In this document: in pieces, positions 41,786 through 48,566 of the stretch
How the letters are laid out: the number at the start of each line of letters is the position of its first letter
Numbering within the stretch: the first letter of the stretch is position 1
NCBI GenBank assembly: GCA_002434245.1
Contig: DJJR01000080.1
Coordinates: 199,758 to 248,323 of the forward strand
From: Pelosinus fermentans
GTDB lineage: Bacteria; Bacillota; Negativicutes; DSM-13327
DNA: 48,566 nucleotides
Direction: 5' to 3'
Program-made: the position numbers and the translations under genes
Notes under the pieces: model-generated
What the model was told of the DNA's origin: nothing
Seen by the model: only the letters and a program-made list of their open reading frames with translations
Database searches by the model: none

Positions 41786-43075
41786 TTAAAACCAGCTTTG
41801 AATAATGGGTACAATATAGGGATCATAAACATAACGTAAGAAGAAGAACATCAGTAAACCGACTATACTGCCTACGATAGAACCATTGATACGAATCCAT
41901 TGTAAATCATCCCCTGCTTTCTCTTCCACGAAACGATTCAGCTTCTCATCGTTAAATTCCCCTAAAACTCGTTGAACAATTTCACCGATGATATAATGCT
42001 CTTTTTCGATAAGCTCGTAGATCACCTGCTTAATACGCACTTCCAGCCAATCTTGCAGCTCAATATTTCCCTTAAAGAACACCCAGTACCGATCCATTTG
42101 AGTATAGATCCAGTCGATAAGTTGAGGACTAAGCTGCGGATTCGCTGTCTTTAGAAAATCCTCGGATACATAAATCACTGCATCAGCTAATTCTACCTCT
42201 GTCGCCAGCGTCATTTTCCAGCTCTCCACTTGTTCTAGCCAAATATAATTCTTTTCAGGTGCTTCGGCTATCTCTGTTAAATTTTCATGAATTTTAGTAT
42301 GTATAACATGTTCAGGGTTCTTAATCTCTTGCAAAATCGCCAGAATCTCTGCATAAAAAGCATCCGTTGCGTCGGAAAGGCTTACACTATTCGTCTGCTC
42401 GCCTAACCAAATGAAGGCTCTTTCTAAGGGTGACCGATTCTTTGTTTGCGTCATTTCTTCTAAATATTGATAAATATTGCTTTTTGCCTCATTCTTATCT
42501 AATTGATTGATAAGTTCATCTACAATATATATTGTTAACACTCGAGCACGGTCATTTTCTAATAACCATCTGACTACATTGTTCATTTGCGAGATAAGAT
42601 CAGTATTTTTGATTTCTTTTCTAATAAAACCTTCCATATGATTAACAAAATCTCGAATATCAAGCCTACTGATCATATCCTTACCCAATCGCTCCAGGGA
42701 ACTTCTTATGAACTCCCTCCCTCTCTCATGATCTACAAAGCCAATCAGTAAAGTAACAAAGCTGGTGCTCTCTACTCTTTTTTTAATGGATTGTATGGTA
42801 AGCAAGTCTTGGTCAATCATATTCCGAATGGACCGGATTACCTTTTGACGATGTCTGGGGATCAATGCCGTATGCCAAGGGAAACCTAACGGTTTTTTAA
42901 AAAGTGCAGTAATCGCAAACCAATCGGCAATCCCACCTACCAGAGCAGCCTCCATTACAGCAAAGAACATCTCTGCAGCAATTCTATCCTGATAGTAATG
43001 TTTAAGCCCGGCAGACAATAAAAATAGTAAAAATACCACTAGTAAAATTTGATTTGCTATGCTTTTATTATTCAT
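41786..43075 (-). CDS. DUF445 (YjiN-like) membrane protein
   Basis: The 429-residue protein has membrane helices near the N-terminus and one at the C-terminus (VGSIVGLLMFFFLRYV), with a long helical soluble middle. The family segment GGIADWFAITALFKKPLGFPWHTALIPRHRQK is typical of DUF445, as is the C-terminal GDDLQWIRINGSIVGS. The function of this family is not established. It follows a paralogue by 16 bases, so both probably form one transcript and a heteromeric complex is possible. Confidence 0.9.
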   Translation of the reverse strand: MNNKSIANQILLVVFLLFLLSAGLKHYYQDRIAAEMFFAVMEAALVGGIADWFAITALFKKPLGFPWHTALIPRHRQKVIRSIRNMIDQDLLTIQSIKKRVESTSFVTLLIGFVDHERGREFIRSSLERLGKDMISRLDIRDFVNHMEGFIRKEIKNTDLISQMNNVVRWLLENDRARVLTIYIVDELINQLDKNEAKSNIYQYLEEMTQTKNRSPLERAFIWLGEQTNSVSLSDATDAFYAEILAILQEIKNPEHVIHTKIHENLTEIAEAPEKNYIWLEQVESWKMTLATEVELADAVIYVSEDFLKTANPQLSPQLIDWIYTQMDRYWVFFKGNIELQDWLEVRIKQVIYELIEKEHYIIGEIVQRVLGEFNDEKLNRFVEEKAGDDLQWIRINGSIVGSIVGLLMFFFLRYVYDPYIVPIIQSWF

Positions 43076-43091
43076 TTCTCTTCACCTGCAT

Positions 43092-44333
43092 TTATAACCA
43101 ATAGGTCAATATATATAGAATCATTCCAACCAAACCGCCAACGAATGAGCCATTAATACGAATCATCTGCAGATCATTCCCCATCTTGCTATCAATAAAA
43201 TTTACCAATCGCTCATTGGTAAATTCATTAAGGCTCTCCTTTACAATTTTGCCAATTTGGTCATGGTTTCGATCCAGCCATTCCCCTAAAACAGCCTTAA
43301 GGTACAAATCCATCTTCACCCGATCTTCCTGATTGTTAGCAAAATCTTCCAAAGCAATCTCAAGCTGTGCCATGAGAGAGTCCATCCCTCGCACTGCCAT
43401 TCTATTATCACGAATCACTTTATGAAATACATCTACCATGGAGCGGGATATTTTTTCCCCTAATTTAAATTTGTATATTATATTTTGCTGGACCCATGAC
43501 TCGACCCGCTGCCCAAAATCAGCATCATTTTGCAGCCTGTCTATAAACTGTTTGAATTTCGCCTTTCCATCTAGCCTGAAAGGATGCTGGGGAGATTTCA
43601 TTTCTAATAATATACTGATCAATCCATGCTGAGCTGCCTTCGCCAATTGCTTAGGAGATAGATCCATCAGCAAATTAAATAATTTCCTCCGATTCATACC
43701 ATGCTCATATTTCTTGGTAACAGCAGCAAAAACATTTGCCAGCAAATGGACAAACTTTTCATTTTCGGCAGCAAGGATACACTGCTCAATAATAAGATCT
43801 AGTATTTTGTCATCATATTCGTGGTCCAGAAACCATTGGGCAATGGGATTCCCATAGGGAAGAACCTTAATATTGTCTATATTCTCTTCCACAAAATCTT
43901 GAATTAATACCTCTAAATCTTCTGGATTCACTTGAAGAGCAAAGTCCTGCCAAAAGCGATACAGCATTTTTTTCACATCTTGCTTACCGCTATTCTCATT
44001 GGTAATATACAGTAATGTAGCCGTTAAATCATAGTCATTCAAATTTTTCTTTATATTTTCTTTTATTAATATCTCATGCTCCACCATATCAATCAAAGCT
44101 TGAAATATCTTTTCCCGGTTTCGGGGGATAATCGCCGTCCGAAAAGGTATGCCTAAGGGGCGGCGGAATAAGGCGGACACAGCAAACCAATCGGCTAAAC
44201 CACCTATCATTGCAGCACCAAACCCTCTGGCTAAAAGACCGCCAAAGAACGTATGGGAAAAAGGATAGCTTGCTAAGAATCCACAAGAAACAATCCCCAA
44301 TATACAAGTTGCCTTATATTTATTAGCACTCAT
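43092..44333 (-). CDS. DUF445 (YjiN-like) membrane protein, paralogue
   Basis: The 413-residue paralogue has the same hallmark segments: GGLADWFAVSALFRRPLGIPFRTAIIPRNREK, and GNDLQMIRINGSFVGGLVGMIL near the C-terminus. Its ATG overlaps the TGA of the YkvA gene as ATGA. The order YkvA, DUF445, DUF445 on one strand suggests a joint role in the cell envelope, but this is inferred. Confidence 0.9.
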   Translation of the reverse strand: MSANKYKATCILGIVSCGFLASYPFSHTFFGGLLARGFGAAMIGGLADWFAVSALFRRPLGIPFRTAIIPRNREKIFQALIDMVEHEILIKENIKKNLNDYDLTATLLYITNENSGKQDVKKMLYRFWQDFALQVNPEDLEVLIQDFVEENIDNIKVLPYGNPIAQWFLDHEYDDKILDLIIEQCILAAENEKFVHLLANVFAAVTKKYEHGMNRRKLFNLLMDLSPKQLAKAAQHGLISILLEMKSPQHPFRLDGKAKFKQFIDRLQNDADFGQRVESWVQQNIIYKFKLGEKISRSMVDVFHKVIRDNRMAVRGMDSLMAQLEIALEDFANNQEDRVKMDLYLKAVLGEWLDRNHDQIGKIVKESLNEFTNERLVNFIDSKMGNDLQMIRINGSFVGGLVGMILYILTYWL

Positions 44334-44716
44334 AGCTTAGCATTAACCTCTTCCAGTTCGCTTTCATCCACTTCACCAAACCAAGACTCCAAACGGGACT
44401 TTGCCCGGATTTTTGTCTCTTTATCAATATAGATTGCAACTACCGCTAACGCCATCATCAACGCACCAAAATCATCTGTATATCCCAGAAAAGGCAGAAA
44501 ATCTGTGATGACATCAAAAGGGGAAATAAAATACCCAAGTGCACCAATAATAACCGCTTTCACTTTTTTGGGAACATTGTCTTTTTGCAATGTGTAATAT
44601 AAAAGTAACACAACATATACTAACTTTTTACCAGCTTTAAGAGAAATTTTTTTTAATTTCTCAAACAGCTTTTTATCTGTATATTTTGTCGAGTATTTTT
44701 CAAAGTTAAAATTCAT
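44330..44716 (-). CDS. YkvA-family (DUF1232) membrane protein
   Basis: The 128-residue protein has the DUF1232 core (about 50-100) with GALGYFISPFDVITDFLPFLGYTDD, i.e. the Y-F/L-I-x-P-x-D-x2-x-D and G-Y-x-D-D pattern. The function is unknown. It is first in the operon with the two DUF445 genes. Confidence 0.9.
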   Translation of the reverse strand: MNFNFEKYSTKYTDKKLFEKLKKISLKAGKKLVYVVLLLYYTLQKDNVPKKVKAVIIGALGYFISPFDVITDFLPFLGYTDDFGALMMALAVVAIYIDKETKIRAKSRLESWFGEVDESELEEVNAKL

Positions 44717-44801
44717 ACTAAAAACCTCCTATAAAAGATACTGAATTATTCTTTTATAGTATCTCTCTTTATCACTACTATAATTTATCTGCCATATAAA
44801 G

Positions 44802-44840
44802 ACAAGTCATCCTTCTACTTGCTGTAGCAGGATGACTTGT
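44802..44840 (-). terminator. Intrinsic terminator after the large membrane-anchored protein
   Basis: ACAAGTCATCCT (44802-44813) and AGGATGACTTGT (44829-44840) with an inner CTAC/GTAG stem form a long hairpin, followed on the minus strand by CTTTAT. It starts 5 bases past the stop at 44845. Confidence 0.85.
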
Positions 44841-44844
44841 TTAT

Positions 44845-46581
44845 TTAATAGTTTTCACCTTTAAACTCAGTAATGCTTAATGTATTTTCTTTCGTATCAT
44901 TTGCAGTTACCGATATGAGATCTCCTACCTTAACTAAAGGAATTTTCGGTGACGTATTCGAACTCCCCACAAAAATTCGATTATCGCCCTCAATCATAAA
45001 ATAAAAGTAAGATTCTCCACCTTTAACCACTTGAGAAACACGACTGATTTTACCTTGCAATTTCAATGCTTTATTTTCCTGACTCGGAACAAACTGATTT
45101 CCCTTACTGGCTAATACTTGCTGGTAAGCCCGCAAGCCACCTTCAATATCAGCTCCAACGCCTACTAAATTATAGTTTTCTACGGAGATAAAGGATACAG
45201 CCTTTAATAATCCTTCTTTGTCTTTTAAAGGTGCAATATACGTTGGCACACCGCCGATGTTATACAAAATAGGGTATCCGGCTCGATAGGATTTCTCTTG
45301 TACCTGACCTTCTGCTGATTTTTTTGCACCGCCTTCATCAGCACCCGAAACCTTATACCATTTTGCTTCTTTCGTACGAGAGTTAATCAAAATAAAACCG
45401 ACCGAACTTCCATCTTTACCTGAAGAAGTAATCCCTGTATACCAATATACACTATCATCATTGCCATAAATGAGATGAAGCTCATCTCCCGTAGGCTTTA
45501 ATGTTCCCATTTTGGCAAATACACTATTCCAAAAACCATTTATGTAATCGCCCCAATCTTTAACTTGCTTATATACATAGGATTCTGGCTGAACTCTGTC
45601 AATCCAGCGAGGCAAATCCTCAATAGTGTGCCTGCTGATTTCACCTGTTTGAGCATTTACTATCACTGCACCTACTGCATCAGAACCATGATAACCTACT
45701 TTATTTTTATACAAGGTCACAACCCAATATGGATTAAGATCATCATCTATTTCAAAAGAAAAATCTGAAATCCCGATATTAAAAAATCCATTAAAATATA
45801 CGTATCTGGGCAAATAATCAAAGAAGAAACCCTTCATTTGATATTTTAGATATACATCCTTGCCATTAACCGACTGCACTAAATGTACATCTTGCGGATT
45901 CGTAGCAGAGACCATAACAAAACCTTTACTGCCTCTAGTATAATTCGTCAGCCATTGAAAGATACCGCGATGCTCTAAAGGTGCTACATAATACAACTTT
46001 TCGCGTACCTTCTGCAGTGATAATTCACCAATTTGCACTTCGCTGCCTAATGCGGGTACTTCACCAATGATTTTTTCTGCCAGCTTACGAGCTGTTTCCT
46101 CATCTACAATTCGAATTTGCGATAAATTTATAGGCTCGATATCAGAAGTAAAGGAACTTTCTTTAACCTCTCCCAATAAACCTCTGTAAGAGCTGCTATA
46201 TAGCATCGGAGCGCTTGTTAATATTGGTAGAATCAACAAATTACTCACACCAACTACTAATAATATAATTCCTACCAAACCAAGCATTCTATAGCGTTTA
46301 TAATTTTGTCCTTGATTTTGATAATTAGCAATATCAACAACATGTGGCCGCTCCTGAAATAACTGAGGGAATAATTTTTTTAATACTTCGCCCCAAGCTG
46401 TTTTGGATATAAACAGCCTAAACTTATTCAGCAAAATTAATGCTGAGATAAATAAAAATAATATCCCCCAGGCTATTATCACATTCGACCAATCCGTAAA
46501 ACCAAATGCTAATACGGGCATTTCCATAAAGAAATATAGGAAATTGACTACTAAGAATGCTATTATTAGAAATGGCAACAC
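44845..46581 (-). CDS. Large membrane-anchored protein of unknown function
   Basis: The 578-residue protein has three N-terminal membrane helices (about 3-19, 33-52, 98-120). The remaining 450 residues should be outside the cytoplasm. There are two long beta-rich parts and repeated short segments: VVTLYKNKVGYHGSDAVGAVIVNAQTGEISRH, and SVGFILINSRTKEAKWYKVSG, whose shape recalls PepSY-type repeats. A C-terminal part (ALKLQGKISRVSQV, then VKVGDLISVTAND) looks like an OB-like fold. No catalytic motif is visible. A palindromic terminator follows. It is a single gene, divergent from mgsA. Confidence 0.7.
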   Translation of the reverse strand: MLPFLIIAFLVVNFLYFFMEMPVLAFGFTDWSNVIIAWGILFLFISALILLNKFRLFISKTAWGEVLKKLFPQLFQERPHVVDIANYQNQGQNYKRYRMLGLVGIILLVVGVSNLLILPILTSAPMLYSSSYRGLLGEVKESSFTSDIEPINLSQIRIVDEETARKLAEKIIGEVPALGSEVQIGELSLQKVREKLYYVAPLEHRGIFQWLTNYTRGSKGFVMVSATNPQDVHLVQSVNGKDVYLKYQMKGFFFDYLPRYVYFNGFFNIGISDFSFEIDDDLNPYWVVTLYKNKVGYHGSDAVGAVIVNAQTGEISRHTIEDLPRWIDRVQPESYVYKQVKDWGDYINGFWNSVFAKMGTLKPTGDELHLIYGNDDSVYWYTGITSSGKDGSSVGFILINSRTKEAKWYKVSGADEGGAKKSAEGQVQEKSYRAGYPILYNIGGVPTYIAPLKDKEGLLKAVSFISVENYNLVGVGADIEGGLRAYQQVLASKGNQFVPSQENKALKLQGKISRVSQVVKGGESYFYFMIEGDNRIFVGSSNTSPKIPLVKVGDLISVTANDTKENTLSITEFKGENY

Positions 46582-46823
46582 ATTTAATCACTCCTTGCAA
46601 ATTAAAGCTTCATTACTACTTTCTATTCGCCATAAATCAATATTCATCCTGCCTCTTCCCCAGAATCATATTATATAATAAATTATTGATCCAATTACTC
46701 CACTGTCAAATCTAGGCGCTCACTCGTATAAGTAAGCCCTTAATCCGAAAAAACTCATAGGATGGACTTAGCTTAAATTCTACAGCCTATTTTTCTTAGC
46801 AGGATTAGTTCTTTGTAAAAATT

Positions 46824-46874
46824 AACACTATGTTATTAACTTTAACATACTAGTAAAGTTAATTATGATATAAT
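46824..46874 (+). promoter_or_regulatory. Promoter and putative operator of mgsA
   Basis: An extended -10 (TGATATAAT, TATAAT at 46869-46874) lies 33 bases upstream of the mgsA start. A perfect repeat ATTAACTTTA (46835-46844) / TAAAGTTAAT (46854-46863) lies over the -35 region, and TAACA/TGTTA is inverted just upstream (46824-46834). A repressor or activator site is likely. The remainder of the 325-base gap 46582-46906 shows no gene. Confidence 0.55.
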
Positions 46875-46906
46875 TTACCTATCTATAATTAGAGGTAGGT
46901 GTTGTC

Positions 46907-47281
46907 ATGAAAACTGTTGCATTAATTGCTCATGATCGTAAAAAAGAAACCATGTTAGAATTTGTTGTCAAACATCAACAAATTCTAGCAAAACACCATT
47001 TAGTGGCTACTGCCACTACTGGTCGCCTAATTAAAGAATCTGTTGGTCTGGATGTCACCACGTATTTATCCGGACCGCTTGGTGGTGACCAACAAATCGG
47101 AGCACGTATTGCCTGTGAAGAAATTGATTTGGTAATATTCTTAAGAGATCCTCTAACGGCTCAACCCCATGAACCAGATATCACAGCCCTTCTTAGAATA
47201 TGTGATGTTCATAATATCCCAGTTGCAACAAATGTAGTCTGTGCGCATTTACTGGTTTCTACACTGAATGAACCGCAATAA
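46907..47281 (+). CDS. mgsA: Methylglyoxal synthase
   Basis: The 124-residue enzyme converts dihydroxyacetone phosphate to methylglyoxal and phosphate, bypassing lower glycolysis when phosphate is short. Key parts are ALIAHDRKK at the N-terminus, ATTGRLI with the phosphate-binding Thr-Gly, [14 protein letters not shown], the catalytic Asp in [16 protein letters not shown], and the C-terminal [14 protein letters not shown]. An AGAGGTAGG site precedes the ATG. Confidence 0.96.
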   Translation: MKTVALIAHDRKKETMLEFVVKHQQILAKHHLVATATTGRLIKESVGLDVTTYLSGPLGGDQQIGARIACEEIDLVIFLRDPLTAQPHEPDITALLRICDVHNIPVATNVVCAHLLVSTLNEPQ

Positions 47282-47320
47282 AGAAGATTTAATTTAACCT
47301 CTACAGCTCCATCCATAGAG

Positions 47321-47354
47321 AAGGAACAGCTACTATTAATTTAGGCTGTTCCTT
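47321..47354 (+). terminator. Intrinsic terminator between mgsA and mqnE
   Basis: AAGGAACAGC (47321-47330) and GCTGTTCCTT (47345-47354), then TTTATT. It lies between convergent genes. Confidence 0.85.
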
Positions 47355-47358
47355 TTTA

Positions 47359-48444
47359 TTACAATATTTTAACTATATTATACATAGAATCCCGCTCCAC
47401 CGGAATACGTCCAGTTTGACGAATCGTCTTAATGATCGTATCTTTACTCAATGATGTAGCAGATTTTGCACCTGCTGCATGCATGATTTTTTCTTCACTT
47501 ACTGTACCATCAATATCATTTGCACCAAATCCCAATGCAAGCTGAGCTATCGGCAGTGTTAGCATGACCCAATACGCTTTTATATTCTTAAAATTATCTA
47601 ACATCAAACGAGAAATAGCCATCGTCTTAAGTTCATCCCATACTGAAGTTCTTTCTATCCGTTCACCAAGTACCGTATTATTAGGATGAAAAGGAAAACA
47701 AATAAACGTTTGGAAACCACCTGTTTCGTCCTGCAAATTGCGTAACGATAATAAATGATCCACTCGTTCTTCTACTGTCTCAATATGACCATATAACATA
47801 CTAGCATTACTGCGGATCCCTAGACTATGTGCTATGCGAGCTACCTCCAACCATTCAGCGGCAGTAGCCTTTTTAGGGCAAATCTCATTTCTTACCCGAT
47901 CTGACAATATCTCGGCACCCCCCCCAGGCATAGAGTCTAAACCAGCATTTTGAAGTTCGATTAATACTTCGGCAATGGATTTTCTCGAAATAGTAGAAAA
48001 ATATATAATCTCTACTGCTGTGAACGCTTTTAAATGAATATGTGGCAATGCCTGTTTTAATTCCTTTATTACATCGACATAGTATGAAAAAGGCCAATCT
48101 GGATGCAAGCCGCTCACGATATGCAGCTCTCTAAGATCTGGATCTGTAGCTGCCTGTTTAGCAATTTCTAAAGCATTGCCCTTATTCATAGCATAAGAGT
48201 GGGCACTCTCTGCATCACATCCAAAAGCGCACAACTCACAACGAGCAGTACAGATATTAGTAAGGTTAATATGGCGATTCACATTATAATATACATAATC
48301 GCCACTCACATTTTGTCTAACGATATCTGCCAGATAACCTAACCAAGTCAAATTGTTACATTCAAATAAAGCAATGCCATCTTCTCGATTAAGACGAATT
48401 CCCTGCATAACTTTTGCCTCAATTTGTTCTAGAACTATATTCAC
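47359..48444 (-). CDS. mqnE: Aminofutalosine synthase (radical SAM)
   Basis: The 361-residue radical SAM enzyme joins chorismate-derived enolpyruvyl-benzoate to an adenosyl unit in the futalosine route to menaquinone. The iron-sulphur motif is NICTARCELCAFGC (Cys-x3-Cys-x2-Cys), preceded by YYNVNRHINLTN. GGGAEILSDRVRNEICPKKA, SMLYGHIET and FGANDIDGT follow; they fit MqnE/MqnC-type enzymes, with MqnE preferred for length and motif. The start is a GTG with AAGGAG 8 bases upstream; the long upstream reading is not supported. Upstream bases 48445-48566 show nothing further. Confidence 0.9.
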   Translation of the reverse strand: MNIVLEQIEAKVMQGIRLNREDGIALFECNNLTWLGYLADIVRQNVSGDYVYYNVNRHINLTNICTARCELCAFGCDAESAHSYAMNKGNALEIAKQAATDPDLRELHIVSGLHPDWPFSYYVDVIKELKQALPHIHLKAFTAVEIIYFSTISRKSIAEVLIELQNAGLDSMPGGGAEILSDRVRNEICPKKATAAEWLEVARIAHSLGIRSNASMLYGHIETVEERVDHLLSLRNLQDETGGFQTFICFPFHPNNTVLGERIERTSVWDELKTMAISRLMLDNFKNIKAYWVMLTLPIAQLALGFGANDIDGTVSEEKIMHAAGAKSATSLSKDTIIKTIRQTGRIPVERDSMYNIVKIL

Positions 48445-48566
48445 GTATGACACTCCTTCCATTTTGTATTCTTCCCCAAAAAGACATTGCCTTCCTGCAA
48501 AATCTAATAAAAAACTAAAGAAATATAATCTTTTTCTTAATACACAAAAAGCACTCACGTAAATGA

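Overview
The window looks like chromosomal DNA of a low-to-moderate GC, anaerobic, Gram-negative-staining Firmicute, most likely a Negativicute of the Pelosinus/Sporomusa type. This assignment is an inference from gene content: futalosine-type menaquinone synthesis (MqnE), sigma-54 control of amino-acid catabolism, two nickel importers, strong AGGAGG-type ribosome binding sites, and the style of the intergenic palindromic repeats. No rRNA, tRNA, CRISPR array, prophage or intact insertion sequence was found.

Layout. 1-6 kb: an amino-acid unit made of a permease fused to an ABC-type binding domain, alanine dehydrogenase (ald) with a clear sigma-54 promoter and an upstream palindrome, and a divergent ACT-PAS-AAA-HTH enhancer-binding regulator. 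6-8 kb: an NAD(P)-binding oxidoreductase, an HxlR regulator and an ArsC/Spx-like protein. 7.8-13.5 kb: a nikABCDE nickel ABC-importer operon ending in a GNAT acetyltransferase. 13.9-15.8 kb: an AroP/ProY-type permease and an Lrp regulator. 16-19 kb: a second nickel importer of the ECF type (nikMN, nikQ, nikO) behind a long leader with an orphan terminator. 19-21.7 kb: an exported protein and gnd. 22-24 kb: a decaying sugar-acid locus in which only a KduD-like dehydrogenase is intact. 24-26.4 kb: a HAD phosphatase and a CheX/response-regulator pair. 26.6-29.6 kb: an acyl-CoA synthetase and a eukaryotic-type hexokinase. 29.56-30.25 kb: a mobile-element relic carrying a group II intron domain V-like hairpin. 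30.3-34.6 kb: an AbgT transporter, an M20 amidohydrolase and an unusual regulator. 34.9-38.9 kb: a P-type ATPase with an atypical membrane metal motif, surrounded by detached HMA-like proteins. 39-40.6 kb: pdxS and pdxT. 40.9-46.6 kb: a ProC-like protein, two DUF445 proteins, a YkvA protein and a large membrane-anchored protein. 46.9-48.5 kb: mgsA and mqnE.

How the genes work together. The first block takes up an amino acid and deaminates alanine to pyruvate under nitrogen/amino-acid control. The two nickel systems probably feed nickel enzymes such as hydrogenase or CO dehydrogenase encoded elsewhere. AbgT plus the M20 peptidase form an uptake-and-cleavage pair for an N-acyl amino acid or p-aminobenzoyl-glutamate-like compound, with the adjacent regulator as the likely controller. 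At least five intergenic palindromic repeats (four of one family) are scattered in the window.

The most promising unexplained items are the transporter-binding protein fusion, the HMA/P-type ATPase cluster, the nikMN leader, the cyclase-like regulator, and the mobile relic.
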